A stretch of 64,000 nt of DNA from Diadema setosum (Eukaryota; Echinodermata; Echinoidea; Diadematoida; Diadematidae), in assembly GCF_964275005.1 (NCBI RefSeq), contig NW_027307651.1, positions 806,001 to 870,000 of the forward strand, given 5' to 3'. The position numbers and the translations under genes are program-made. The notes below the pieces were generated by a model. That model saw only the letters and a list, made by a program, of their open reading frames with translations. It was not told where the DNA came from and did not search any database. Below are positions 11,244 through 24,000 of this stretch, piece after piece (position 1 is the first letter of the stretch; every line of letters starts with the position of its first letter).

Positions 11244-12744
11244 TAAGATCTTGCATCGAACGGGTCGGCAGGTTCGTACAGTGATCGAGTGAAAGAAGAA
11301 TTGGTCACCGTTATTCGTTTGGTTATATAAGACAATTCAGTATTTATACTTGAATACGGCATGGCCCAAAAGAGTGCTATAAAACTGACTATTAATTGCA
11401 AAAGCATGAATGAACGAAAGAAATGATTATCTTTGGTATAGGTTTTCCCGGCCAATTTCGCACTTTTGTCAGTCCATTTGATAAAAGGTTCATTCAATTT
11501 AGCGAAATCCTCATCACTGCACATTCTGTCATTCAAAATTGCAAGTTGCTCGTTCAATTAGCATTCCGATCCATGAGATTTGCATAGTAATGTGCCTTTC
11601 GAATTCGTAAAACGGGCATTCAAATTGGCACGTGCTCTTCAGTCATTCAAAATCGCCAGCACTGGCGAAAGGGGTACTTCAGTCATTTAATTTCGCGTAT
11701 GGGCAGTCAAATTCCTAACATGTTCATTCAAATTAATGTCATGTTTTTCTCTTTTGAAAAGTTGATGACATTTAAACGCGTATTTGTATGTGACTTATTG
11801 TTTCATCCACGCACTGTTAAGCAGTAAAAGTATCGTATTTTTGACCATTACTCGAGTCTGCTGTTCTGTAACGCCCCTTTTCTTTCATACATGCCATTTT
11901 AGGCCTACATGTACCAACACTATTATATAGTTTAACTTCATCTTCTTCCAGTCATGACGGCACAAGTTAGATACACACGTATTACAATTTTCTCAAGGGG
12001 ACAGAAAAAGAATTATAGGAATATTTGATTATCATAACCTTGACTTCCTAGAACTGGCCGACACACGGAATAAAGCGCTCAACGGCGAGATAAGTAACTG
12101 TTGTGGCCACGCACATGTTGCATTATCTTCGGACTTGAAGAGTCACTAAGCACATTAAAGAAAAAAAATGTTGCCAAAATGTCTAAAATGAGTACGAAAA
12201 TATGAAATGTAATGACGCTTGGAAAACAAAAACTATGTTAAAAAAATAAAGAAAGAACCAAACCATAAACATGCGTGCTATATATTGACTGCAAAAGATG
12301 TTAATTGATTGCCAAAAATGAATTTGAATGAACGAGAGCAGCATGCCCGTGATCACGTGACTATATCATTCTAAACTGAATGAACGAATAACGAAATGGT
12401 GCTTGTTTTACGAATTTCAACTGAAAAAGTGTTAATTAGTATGAGACTAAAGGTAATATGAATGCTCCAAAATGAATTTGAATGAAGAGATCATAGAATT
12501 GAACTACCGAACATGTCATCTATGCTATATTTTGCTAAATTTAATGCAGCAATTAGGAATTGGACTGAAAAAGTGCGAAATTGGCCAGCAAAACCTATAG
12601 TTGATAGAAGAACCCTTCCTATTTTGAAACCACAATCATCAATTCTCGCGCAGGCCTTTCGATTCTATAGTCATTTTTCCTGAAAAAAAAAACGATGATA
12701 AAGACTGATCACTCTGTTTGTGAGCCACTCAAAAAGGTAAAAAA
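11244..12744. repeat. Inner right arm of the 8.1 kb foldback
   Basis: Complement of 9458-10925 with scattered substitutions and small indels, so the arms have diverged. This makes a simple assembly mirror artefact unlikely. No gene. Confidence 0.75.
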
Positions 12745-13973
12745 AAAAATGCATTCACTTGTATTCATTCATTTTATCCGTTTTCAGTAGTTATTTTGGA
12801 CGCATTCGTTATCAGTTTTTACGGCTTCACTATCGCTCAGTAAAGTAGGATATCAGTGCCCAAAGTTACAGATTTTGTAAATCGCAAATTTTCATGGAGA
12901 TCAAAGCGCCTGCACGAACATTGATTATCATTGTGTCAAATAGAATTTGAGGTGTTTTTTTCCTATTGAATAATGTAAGGATTTCATTCAGTCGCTCATA
13001 TCTTTTTAAATAAGAGACAGTTTTGTAGCACTCTGTCTGCCGGGACACCATATTTTAATAGGTTCGTTCATATCATACATTCAATATTTGCATTAGATGT
13101 GAAGAATAGCAAATCAAAGTTTGATGTCTCATAATGTGCCCTGTGTGGCTCAGGTTTTATAGGCATTTGACACAGGACTTGGTATATGTCCAGAATAATA
13201 CATACACAGTATAGGTGTGCAATCATTTTTTCTTCAGTGCCAAAGTAATATATTGTTATAGTAATTATGTTTGGGTTTTTTTTTAATCCAATAGTAAATA
13301 TAGTTAATTGTGTACTAAACACTCCCTCAGTTTACAGTATTTGAGTTTAGGTTTGATTTATTATGTGACTGTTTTCCCTATGACAGTGCAACTTTTGTCA
13401 CATGTCGGTGTTAGACAATGTGTTGCCAAGGCAACCATATTCTTAGGAAAAATACCAGTTTTTCCCTCATTCCATTGGTTGGGTTTCTGCATCTAGAGAT
13501 TTTGGGAGGGTTGTTGAGTTTTAAAATGAGCAGAATATATTTTTGATCATCCTCGGGCAATGTGCTGCCATGTTATCACAATGACACATTTGTTTGTTTG
13601 TTTGTTTTTTTGTTTTTTTTTAAATAATATCAAATCACCAGTTTTGCTGGATGAGCTTACACCATCAGGTCAGGATAGGGCATCGGTTGTATTCAGTTAT
13701 AATTTTAGTCATACTTGTGTTTGAATTCAGAGCATTTTTGTGTAATAATGTATTATTTGATAATGTTTGTATCTGTTTTACATCGATATAGCTGATTCTG
13801 GGTGCATGCACTGGTCGGGGAGGAAGGTCTCGAGCCTCGGTGATTAAGTTTGCCTTTTCCTCCCCTGGCAACCAGCAACATGCACCTGAAACCACCACAA
13901 TTTTCATATCATGTAATACGATTTTCTGTTTGTATTTTATGTCAACTTGTATTGTATATTGAATTGCCGAATA

Positions 13974-14006
<33 letters not shown>

Positions 14007-14221
14007 CCCAAAACAAAAAATGTTACACCGCCACGCTTCGTAAGTGCATTACATATAGGTGGGCTGAAATTAATTTGGTCTAAAATGAAACATAGGCCTA
14101 TATGCCCATAAATGCACCATTTTATAGAGTTTAAAAAATGACTGTTCTACAACCCTATTGAGTCGTGTTATCTTTGTCATTGTTGTTCTCATTATTTAAG
14201 AATGAAAAAGTGAATGAAAAA
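12745..14221. other. Unpaired right spacer with a retroposon 3' tail
   Basis: No gene seen. From about 13640 to 14001 the sequence looks like the 3' untranslated tail of a CR1/L2-type LINE or SINE. It runs through GAATTGCCGAATAAATAAT and ends in an (AAT)n microsatellite (13970-14001). The rest is AT-rich without recognisable features. Confidence 0.45.
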
Positions 14222-15453
14222 TATGTATGTATTCATTGATAAAGTATAAGCCCAAGAGTGTGTAAAAGAAAATGCATGTATCACATTAATTTCTAAATTC
14301 ATGAAGTGTGCTGATGTATATGGAACAGATTACATTATTATGAAAATTAAAACAATATAACATTTTACATTAGCAAAAATGATGAAAATCTTGGTTGTTT
14401 ATTTTTTTGTCAACTCATCCCAGCCAATCGATATCAAGGTGGACTTCAAGCAATGTACATACAACTCTCAATAAAAAAAAATAACATTATTAAGCAAAGC
14501 AAAAGTGTAACATCTACGTAAATAAAAGTAAAGTAAGTCACTGAGCACTGAGCATAAGTTACAACTACTGTTTTAACACGTCAGCGTAAGAAATAGATTA
14601 TATATCAACGTAATCAACTTCAACTTTGAAACAGACAAGCTAGCAAAAGAATTCAAGAAACAGTTCTCAATTTATAACTAAAGTACATAATCTAGAAAAT
14701 TTCTTTTCACGTTACAGTCATATTGCCAGAATACCGAATTTTTCTCAGTTTCAGTCGTGTTTCCTTTCTTTCTTCTGAATTTTTTGTCTGGAAAGTCTAA
14801 TTCTGCCATGTCTGCTGTTTAGGATTTGTTGTCTTTTCTCTCTTCGTGGCCCTTTTCTTTTCTTCAGTGGGCCAGGAGTGGCTGAAGATACTGACGACAT
14901 TTAACTTTTTAATGTGACCACGAACTGCATATATTTTTCATGAACAATAAATGAGTGTTAAGAAAGTACGTCAGCACCTGCTGCAAGCACTGTCAAAAAG
15001 TGCTCGGTATTTGATCGAGTGCCGGTCGAAGCATGATCGAGTTTAGTCGAGTATCAATCGACAGCAGTCCTGTATCGGTCGTGTAGCGGTCGAGTTATTC
15101 ATGAAACTGATGAATCCTGGATCGAGATGATCTGAAATCAATCGTGTAGCATTCGAGTATAACTCGAGATGATCGGGAACTGAGCTCGGGGAAAAATCGG
15201 TCCCGACCACACTAGATTTCTATACGACCGATTCCCGATCAGCTCGATCTCTTCTCGATCACTACCCGAGCTGTTGGTGTTCGGGCTTCTTACTCGAATA
15301 TTTTGGACATGTCCAAAATTATCGTGAAGGAAGCAGGAGCGATGCCGATCAAGGTAGATCGACCCCGAATACCAATGCCGAGCGAGCCCGACCAGGCCAA
15401 AACAGCTTGATCGGGATTGATCGAGTTGATCTGATCGGCAGTGGGAACGTACC
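14222..15453. repeat. Outer right arm of the 8.1 kb foldback
   Basis: Complement of 7620-8852. It includes the TCGATC-rich subterminal zone (15000-15450) and keeps, on the minus strand, the small open frame 14678-14809 that matches 8272-8409. Base differences between the arms are frequent enough to show independent ageing. Confidence 0.75.
14678..14809 (-). CDS. Small conserved open frame (43 aa) in right arm of foldback; unknown
   Basis: Partner of 8272-8409. It starts MAELDFPDKKFRRKKGNTTE and keeps the NSVFWQYDC block. It stops at TAG (14678-14680), slightly earlier than its counterpart. Several substitutions between the two copies change amino acids, but none stops the frame. Function unknown, and it may be a relic exon or chance. 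Confidence 0.22.
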   Translation of the reverse strand: MAELDFPDKKFRRKKGNTTETEKNSVFWQYDCNVKRNFLDYVL

Positions 15454-15753
15454 ATCGAGTCATGTCGAGCTGGTCTATGAAGTCTAGTAGAAATCGAGTA
15501 TTGACCGTGTAGCGATCGTGTATAGATCGGGATATTCGAGTAGAGATCTGTGTGGTTGTCGAGGAGAGATTCTGGAGATGTCGAGAATGGTCGGGTGTGG
15601 ATCGTAAAAGATCGAATAGCGGTCGGGAAGGGATCGTGTTGAAGAACGATGGAGCATTTGGTCGGGATTGCTCTGGTAAAAATCGGTGATCGGGATTGAT
15701 CTCGCTTGATCGAGTTGATCTGATCGGCAGTGGGAACGGGGTATTAGGCAAGC

Positions 15754-17227
15754 AATGAGTTTTGACATTTTGTTGTTGACGCAATCGCGTATAGAGACGG
15801 GCGCATCCAAGTCTGATGCCCCCCCCCCCGTTTTTTTTTTCTTCAAAACAACATAAATAGTAACAAAAAGATGGGGTATGCGCCAGGCTTTAATTATGTG
15901 AAGGTGCCACCCCCCCCCCCCTTTACGGAATTCCTGCATCCGCCCCTGTAATACAAGCAATGAGTTTTCACATTTTGTGGTTGACGCAATCGCGGATCGA
16001 GAAAGGGGCGCATCCCCCTTGGTGCCCCCCCCCCCTCTCTCTCTCTTCAAGTTAAAACAATAAAACTTAAAAGAAAAAAATGTGGGGGCTTTAATTTTGT
16101 AAGGGCGACTTCCCTTTACGGAATTCCTGGATCCGCCACTGTAATGCAAGCAATGAGTTTTGACATTAATTTGTGGTTGAGGCAATCATGGATCGTGAGG
16201 GGGCGCATCCTTTTCCTGTGCCCCCTTTCTTTCTTTCTTTTTTACAAACAACATAAATAAAAAAAAAATGGTGAGGCAGTAGCCTTTAATTTTGTAGAGA
16301 AGTCTCCCCTTTAGGGAATTCCTGACAATTGTGGTTGACGAAATCGCGGATCGAGAAGGAGGCGCATCCATTTATGGTGCTCCCCCTCCCCTTTTATTCT
16401 TTCTTTTTAACAAAAGAAATAAAAAGAAAAATGGGGAAGCGGTGTGGAAGCCTTTGACTTTGTAAAGACGCCTCCCTTTTAGGGAATTCCTGGATCCGCC
16501 TCATGAGTCTGTAATGCAAACAATGGGTTTTGACATTAACCTGTGGTTGACGCAGCGGCGGATCTAGAGGTGGGGAGAGGGCGCGGCGGCCCCTCCCGTC
16601 TCTGTTTTTGTCTAAACAAAAGAAAGACAAAAGAAAAGGAAAGGGGAGGGGTTTCGCGGGCGCATCCCCCTGTGGTGCCCCCTTTCTATTTTTGTTGTTG
16701 TTGTTAAAACAACAGAAATGAAAAAAAAAGGGGATGGGGCAAGTTTCAATTTTGTAAAGGCGCCTCCTCTTTACGGATTTCCTGGATCAGCCCCTGTGAC
16801 GCGTTATGACATTTCTGGTCGACGTCTTATGACATTGTGATAAATCAAATTTTGACATTTGCGGTTGACGGAATCGCGGATGGAGAGGGGAGCATCCCTC
16901 TCTGGCGCCTCCTTTCCGTTTTTCTTTAAACAACAGAAATGAAAAAAATCGGGGGGTGCGGCAGCTCTGATTTTGCAAAGGCGCCTCCCCTTTACGAAAC
17001 TCCTGGATCCGCACCTGTGTTATGACATTTGCATTACGTTTGGAAATTTTGACATTTGCAGTTGACGCAATCGCGGATTGAGAGGGGGCGCATCCCCCTC
17101 TGGTGCCCCCTCTCTATATTTTGTTAACGCAACAGGAATAAGAATAAGAAAATGGGGGGGGGGAGGGTCTCGCCTGCCTTTAATTTTGTACAGGCGAATC
17201 CCCTTTACGGAATTCCTAGATCCGCCC
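15754..17227. repeat. Pile of GGATCC-ended short MITEs (right part)
   Basis: Continuation of the repeat pile at 5690-7619, mostly in the complementary orientation: TTTACGGAATTCCTGGATCC followed by GCCCCTGTAATGCAAGCAATG, then GATTGCGGATCGAGAGGGGG blocks. About seven copies lie at 15905, 16105, 16295, 16465, 16755, 16975 and 17190. No gene is supported. Confidence 0.7.
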
Positions 17228-17512
17228 CTGTGACGCCTTATGACATATGCAGTAAATCTGGAAATTTCGACATTTGTCGTCGACGTGTAATGTCATTAGT
17301 GGTTAATCCGATTTTGACATTGTCGTCGACGTGTTATGACATTTGCAGTAAAAATGAAAATTTTGACGTTTGTCGTCGACGTGTTATGGCATTAGTGGTT
17401 CATGCAATTTTGACATTTGTCGTCGACGTGTTATGACGTTAGTGGTCATTATGGCATTGGTCGTCAACGTGTTATGACATTTGTCGTCGATTTTGACATT
17501 AGTGGGCTCTAC
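17228..17512. repeat. Degenerate ~47-bp tandem satellite (GTCGTCGACGTGTTATGACAT)
   Basis: The motif GTCGTCGACG or a close variant recurs at 17276, 17322, 17372, 17419 and 17460, each followed by TGTTATGACATTTGC or TAATGTCATTAGTGG. Spacing is 40-50 bp. It is non-coding and grows out of the end of the MITE pile, whose linker also contains TGACATTTG. Confidence 0.75.
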
Positions 17513-17884
17513 GTGCCCCTCTTCATTTTTTAATTGATCATACTCACTCAAGTTTCACGATTGTGTAATTGAAGAAATTACGGACATCTATATCTATACC
17601 TAATAATCGATAAAGAATTTTTTACTTTGATGCTAAAATTGACTACTATTGAGATGAAAAATAGGGGAATTAGGTATCAAATTAATGACCATAATCAGCT
17701 CTATATCTTACCCAACCATCCTGGGTCAAACAATGCACTGCAAAAGCTATGAAAGCTGTTGCTACAACCTCTGCAAAAACTCTTGTAAAGTATCGCAAGA
17801 TCTCGTCAGTCTCAAGGGCACCATCTGCTCAAACGTGATTCTGAATAAAATTGTCGTTCGTGCCTCATTATCGCACGCGTTGCG
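17513..17884. other. Unassigned AT-rich sequence
   Basis: No gene, RNA or clear repeat seen between the satellite and the LINE remnant. Confidence 0.4.
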
Positions 17885-18840
17885 GAATGCCTGGTAAGGT
17901 AACTCCTGAACCACTTCAAGGCCTTTCCTCTGATACCATAATGGGATAATTTGTGAAGTAGTATGTTGTGGTCTATGGTATCAAAGGCCTTGGAGAGGTC
18001 GAGGAAGACCCCAATAGTATGATGAAATTTATCTTTAGCTTTTGAAACCCTTTAAATGAAGGTAAGGATTGCAGGAAATAATCATAAATAATTTCACGGG
18101 TGTCTAAGAAGTTCAAAAGCCTGGTGCAAACAACCCTTTCTAACATTTTCGAAACAGAGGTTAGCAAAGATATTGGTCTATAATTGGAGACATCTTCCCT
18201 TTCCCCTTTCTATGGACAGGAATTACATTAGAGACTTTCATAGCCTCAGGGACAAAGCGGTCCATTACTTTATAGACAAATGAAATACATGTACAAATGG
18301 ATCAACAATATAATCTGCAATACTATTTAAAAGTACGTTATCAATGCCGTCATATCCATAGTTTTTTTTTTTTTTAATTCTGAACTATGTATATCTAATA
18401 ATTCATTTATATGCAAAGGCATAAAAAACAATGACCTATGATTGGAGACTTCTAAATAATCTTGAAAATTCAAGTCAGTATGTGGAATATTTTGGGCAAG
18501 ATCACTTCCTATTTGTGAAATATACTGATTAAGGATATCAATTATTGAGGAACCATCATCAACAAATAAATCACCATATTTGATTAAGGTAATTCGGGGT
18601 TTGTCCTTATTTTTGTTGATAGCCATATTGATGACTTTCCAAGTATTTTGAATATCATGTTTAAAAAAACTTACCTGATTAGTAAAATATTTCCGCTTTT
18701 CATCGCCTTTGTGTGACCGACGTTTTTATATGACATGAAGTGTATTTATCATGAGATTCCTGGGTACGTTTGATTTTATCAGCATAATACAAATTATTCT
18801 GTCGATCTTTCTTTCGATTATTCTTTCGATTGATTGACAA
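17885..18840 (-). mobile_element. LINE (non-LTR retrotransposon) ORF2 remnant: linker and start of reverse transcriptase
   Basis: Reading the minus strand from right to left gives a broken LINE ORF2. It contains a basic endonuclease-to-RT linker (NRKKDRQNNLYYADKIKRTQ near 18800), the DILNQYISQIGSDLAQ block, and the conserved FFMPLHINELLDI region (about 18410). RT pieces follow: FVPEAMKVSNVIPVHRKGK (about 18230), SVSKMLERVVCTRLLNFLDT (about 18120), and then [14 protein letters not shown] (about 17960-18000), which carries the first catalytic aspartate region. Last come pieces like [11 protein letters not shown]. Several frameshifts separate these parts, and the remainder of RT is missing. The organisation is that of CR1/Jockey-group LINEs; the clade was not tested. 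It lies about 500 bp upstream of copy 2's first exon. Confidence 0.85.
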
Positions 18841-19196
18841 TAATAATGGATGCTCTCTCATGCACTGTTCCCGGTTGGAACGCATACAAAGCGCATCTAA
18901 AGGCCATCCAAGAAGGACCAGTTTGAAAGAGAGTAGGTTTTCTCCATCTGAGTTTGGACTTTGGCCGTTGAAGTAATCTAAGACATCTTCGGTGTGAAAC
19001 GGAAAATGTGCTGCATGTAAGCCAAATCCGGAATCGTTGTTTAATATGCGCTTGCCACACCCGAACGTACAGGCACGACGTCGTACTGTGCATGTATGAC
19101 TAGATGGACATGAACATGTACGTTTTATGCTACGCAATCCGCGGAATACACACTTCGCCAAGACTAGTGAAAGTACAACAAACAATGCTGTTAGTT
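18841..19196. other. Upstream sequence of copy 2
   Basis: A long minus-strand open frame (about 18700-19284) crosses this segment. It joins LINE sequence to unrelated upstream DNA and is not conserved at copies 3 or 4, so it is not called as a gene. No TATA box was recognised. Confidence 0.35.
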
Positions 19197-19337
19197 CTTT
19201 GCATGAATGTGTGCGACAATCGTAGCGCATTTTTGTGAGAACTGTGGTGGTGATATGGATAGGCTGGTCGAACGTCAGGATCAAAACGTTTATTTACTCT
19301 GTTCCGACTAAATTGTCTCTGTCTATATCTACCTATG
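19197..19337 (+). promoter_or_regulatory. Conserved 5' leader / promoter-proximal block of copy 2
   Basis: This block aligns with 63592-63702 upstream of copy 4. Shared strings include TTGCATGAATGTGTGCGACA against TTGCATGAAGTGTGCTCGACA, a GAGAACTG element, a GGCTGGTCG/GGCTCGTTGG element and AAACGTTTATT. Copy 3 keeps GAGAACTG and a diverged leader before its ATG. Conservation ahead of the start codon suggests a 5' UTR and core promoter. No transcript start can be fixed. Confidence 0.45.
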
Positions 19338-19410
19338 ATGGATGAAATATCCTTCCTTGCTCTGTTGATAACACTGACTGCTTCTTTGCGCTGTGGCCGC
19401 ACTGCCGGAG
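19338..19410 (+). CDS. Copy 2 exon 1: signal peptide
   Basis: Encodes [20 protein letters not shown] followed by RTAG, a short hydrophobic leader with a small-residue cleavage region. The start was chosen as the second of two adjacent ATGs (19335 and 19338) because it aligns with the single ATG of copies 3 and 4. The exon ends in phase 1 at GTAAGT, as in those copies. Confidence 0.75.
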
Positions 19411-21043
19411 GTAAGTGTGACTATTTTTAAGATTTTTAATTCATATCAAGTCAGTGCACTCGGGTCTCAACCAAGTGATTTCACCTGCAGAGCTGCAGAG
19501 GAAAATTATTTATATTGATGCAATTACCATCCTTTGGTAGACGTAGGGCTAAACGCTGCCTGGTCTAATAACATCACCTGGTGCAAATCTGAAATGCTTG
19601 AGATCTAAAAGTCGTATAGCATCCCCCTAAAATGCCTTTTTGCTGCCCATGTTATACTGAAAAAGGACAAGATTATTACTTGCTAAAAGTCTGAAGTATA
19701 TACAGACTGGATGTATGTCGGAGGGAATAGGATTGCGTTGTATTCTCACCATGGAATGATTGATGAAGTAAAAGAACTAATGTTTCAACAACAACAACAA
19801 CAACACACACACAAAACACTTAACATTTAAAATGAAAAATGAGACAGATAACTAGAAACGCAGTTATAGGGAAATTTTTTGATAAAGAGTTAAAGAAGAT
19901 ACACCACAAAAAAAAAAACTACTTCTAATTCGTCTGCTCACTAATTGTACTATTACTTCTGCTACCCACAACTACACCTACTACTCTTGTTTTTACCACT
20001 ACTATTTTGTGTTTTATGAGGAAAACAGTATTGGAATATTTCAGTGCGATTCATCAGATCATTTGGCAAATTTTGTTCGTTTCTTCCCAATTAAGATACA
20101 GTTTAGTATTTGTAAAGTTCAAGTTCAAGTTTATTTCCTTTTTTGACAGTAGAATAACACACATCTCACTTTCTTCACGACAGGACTGATTAGAAATACA
20201 ATGCAGATTGGACAGAAGAATCATTTAGATTAACACTGATAACCTCGCAGTTTGTATGAGAGAATTATTGGTCAAATTTTTAAGTACCGTCAGTATACTT
20301 ATTAGAACCAGATTTATGCTTTTAAGGTGTAATATATTAGATGTCAAAATAAAAAATACCCCCCCCCAAAAAAAAAAAATATATATATATATTGGAAATT
20401 ATATTGACGTTGAAATGGAATATTCATGTAGGGGCATGCCCAAGATAATGTCCCCTGAGATGTTCAAGTCATCTTGATTTGATTAAGAATGAAATAAAAA
20501 TTTGATATCATGTTGTAGCCAAAGAGTTAGATTCTATATTTCCAGCAAAGAAAATATTTAATTATGCACACTTATGCAACAAATACTGCCTTATTTTGCG
20601 TAAATCAAAAACAAACATTACGTACTGGACAAGATTAATGAAAAATATTCATCTACAACCAGTTGAATTAATGTGTTTGACCTAGTTTCTGTATTGACTT
20701 GACCCCTCTATGATCTAGTATAGTTGCCACTTGGTAAGACAAGTTCAGCAGATTGATTATGCAAATTATGCATTTTCCCAGAGCGAAGTTTCCCATACGT
20801 GTTAAGGTCTTGAGTATGTTTTTTTTATTTTATTCATTTTTTTTTTACAGATTTTTAACACTGACCTATCATACTTTAGGAAGTAAGTTCTAATTCATTC
20901 ATTTTAACTCCTGATTAGCAAAACTAGATGTTGAAATTTAATTGGTCCTTCATCTTATGATTAATCAAAGTTTGCTTACGCATGGGACATTACATGCAAA
21001 GTGAATGGGAAAACCTCTTTTTGGCACATATACTTTAGGTACA

Positions 21044-21093
<50 letters not shown>

Positions 21094-24000
21094 GTGCGGT
21101 TAATGGTTATCTTTGCACCTACTCTGAAGGAAAAGTCTGTAAGTCAGGCCATACATTATACTTACATTGTAACCCACATCTACACATCAGCATGCATCAC
21201 AATCTGGAATGTATGATCAGATGAGGTTATTAGAATTTATCAAATGTGTAAGTTTCAGATCAGGGAGTTACTTATCAGTGTACTAATGATTTTCCTGTAT
21301 CAGTGCACAAGCATATAGGGGAATGTCAATGTATAATCAATTGCCCATTGCAATTCGTAGGTCCCCTAATGCATTAACTTAGAGATCTTTTCAAATGTTA
21401 ATATCTGATTATCTAGATAGAGCAGCTGTGTAGCACACACAAAAAAAGACGCAATGAAGTGCTATACACAAACGTTGGTTTTTTTTTTTTGTAGTATTTT
21501 TTGTGGGTTTGGGGGTATATGAGTCATGTTTCTTTTTTTTAGGTTTGTCTCTTTTCTTTTCTTTTCCTCGCTCTGTTTTTTTTTTTGTTTGTTTTTTGGT
21601 TTGCTTTTTTTTTTACATATCTCTGATTATTGTTGACTCTCATGTTATGTTGTGTGTATACAGCGTATTATTCTTGCATTGTAAACTCGGGACCCTGTTG
21701 AATAAGAACAGTCACATTTTGCAGTTATGGCCGAACGGTCAATCCCCCGTTTCTTCATACTATTACGTATATGCAATGTATATGCAACTTGGTCAGGATC
21801 TATTCTATCTATCTGAAGACGGAAATAAAAATAACCAACAACAACAACAAGAAGAATCAGGCCTGTAACTACGGAGGATTCAGGGGGCTCAGCGACCCCC
21901 CCCCCCGTGCTTTTTGATATTGCTCTGTTTCTGTGAAATAAAAGAATTAAACATAAATTTGATCTAATTGTGAACCCCCCCCCCCAATAAACATCCGAAT
22001 TAATCTTTAGAGCCTAAAGAATTACTCACATTTATGTGAAAATAGATGATTTCGCCTTTAAAAGAATGTGTTTCCCAATAAATGTTCAAATTTCTAAAGT
22101 TTACTCTGCATGAGATCTGTGCCACGATCGTCTGTGAACTGGTACATTGAAATGCGGCTCTGGTAAGCGTGTGTTGTATGTGGGAGGTTTGGACATGTTC
22201 TGCATAATGCATACAGAGCTGTGTACGTAACCATGGAGGAAGAAACTGGGTTTTTCTACCTCCATGGTGTAACACATCTTCTATGCCGAAGTACATTATG
22301 AGAGCGTGCGTGAAGATTGGGATTTCCCACCGACCCCGTCACCGACCTCTGTCACCGACCTCTACAGAGGTCGATGGGAATTTTTCAGTAGAGAGCCAAT
22401 CACATCACCAGATTGTCTCACGCCTGCTACGTCATGATAACCATGCATAAGGCCATACATTCTCCACCACACTCTGTGCATGTGAAGGGGAAAGTGGGAC
22501 ATAGCGGACCCTGGGGCATAACAGAACTTTGAAGTTAGCATTATATCAAAAAAGGCCGCCGTCTTTGCAAATTCTTTGAAAAAGGGGAGATGACGAAGTA
22601 ACTTTAGCACTGAATATTCATTCAGCAACATCGAGGTATATCCGAGAAAAGTTTTCACCCCCTTGACCTTAGGTAGGAAGATGTTCATAGCATTAAGTGT
22701 ACCTCCATGTCCATAGGGCTGAAATTTGGTAATTTTTTTGTATCGATTCTAATCAAACATTTTAATCTTAACTATGAAGGTTAAAAGGTTAGACTTGCCT
22801 TTTGCCTGTCTTCTATTCGTAAGGGATTTGATTCCAGGCAAATATTTTATTACAATATATGGCCCTTAACCACTGGACCATTTTGAAAATTATGTATTCG
22901 TGCTTTGTGCATGTTTAGCAGTGTTTTTTTTTTCAATCTAAGAATATTGGTTCATAAAACAAATCGATAGTTTTTGAAGTTTCTAGTTACTTTTTGGATT
23001 TGTAAGGTAGCCGAATTCAAAGTACGCGCCTAGCAGTTAGTTTCCATGTAATAAAAACTTTCATTACGCAACTCAGCCCACAAAATATTATACAATGTAT
23101 CCTAAGGCTTCTATATCATAGAACCCTTAGGATTCTGAAGGGGCAAAATTTTACTCAAAAAGGTTTCGCTTTACCTTAATTTGCCTTACTGTGTTTTTCT
23201 TTGTTTGGAAGTCACACAACTTATCTCGTTATAGCAATTATTTCAGAACAGCCGATCTCGATATAAAAGTGGCGCTTTACATTTGTGTGGGAGGAACGTT
23301 GGGTCAGGGAAATTTTCCTCGTAATAGCCGATATCTTACAGATATAGACATACTTCTAGATTATCCTGTATCGTTATTCACTGTGCGAAAAACGGAGGGA
23401 CTCACTGAAAAGACAATGCTTAGAGAGTGTGGGTCCCTCTTGGTAAAAGATCAATGAAAACTTAGTTGAAACAACAACAGCAACGACAAAACCTTGAAAC
23501 CCACTAGAAGTAGAGACACAAACCCCCACCCCTACACACATTCTTTCATATATTTCAGCCACTTCAAAGCCACTTCACAAATGATAGTGGTTTCCGACTG
23601 TATTATCTGCTTTGTCATTAAAAATAAGAACTGCGAAGCTGCAGACTTTGAAAATATTTTGCGCAGATTAGGAAGATCAGTAATTCTATTTTTTTCCTAA
23701 ATGTTTTGACAATGATGATGATAAAGAAAATAGACGGTAATTAATGACATCCAATTTGCTGAATCTTCTCATAATATTAGAGCTATTAAGCCCATTTCAT
23801 TTCATCTGGAAACACACCTTTGAAATCTTGAAATTGAAAATATGAGCCAGAGGATCTGCAAGTGAAAATATGACATCCTTAAGAATACAATCATCTATGT
23901 CATCATAACCAGAACTTCGTTTTCCATCTAAAGAGAGTACAATATAAACAATAATTTTATGATTATTTGTTGGAGTTAAGAATAGAATGGGGTTTCACTT

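Larger units (their letters stand above)
7620..15753. mobile_element. 8.1 kb double-palindrome foldback element inserted in the MITE pile
   Basis: The outer ends are inverted copies starting GTTCCCACTGCCGATCAG (7624) and ending CTGATCGGCAGTGGGAAC (right ends at about 15449 and 15738). The outer arms (7620-8852 and 14222-15453) pair with each other. A second, inner pair of arms (9458-10925 and 11244-12744) forms another palindrome inside the first. The flanking MITE pile reads CCCCTGTAATG on the left and CAAGCAATGAG on the right, which together restore the common pile sequence CCTGTAATGCAAGCAATGAG. The whole block therefore appears to have entered as one unit. The subterminal zones are dense in TCGATC/CGATCA motifs, typical of transposase-binding repeat clusters. 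No long reading frame exists, so it is non-autonomous. The superfamily is not identified. Confidence 0.65.

Noticed and set aside
15290..16185. Long minus-strand frames (164 and 233 codons) through the TCGATC repeats and the MITE pile
   Set aside because: They run across element borders and homopolymers. Their composition (RS, DR, STRS repeats) simply reflects the TCGATC motif, and the mirrored arm gives similar frames in other phases.
18700..19284. A 194-codon minus-strand open frame upstream of copy 2
   Set aside because: It joins LINE sequence to unrelated upstream DNA, has no match in copies 3 or 4, and shows no recognisable domain or splice context.
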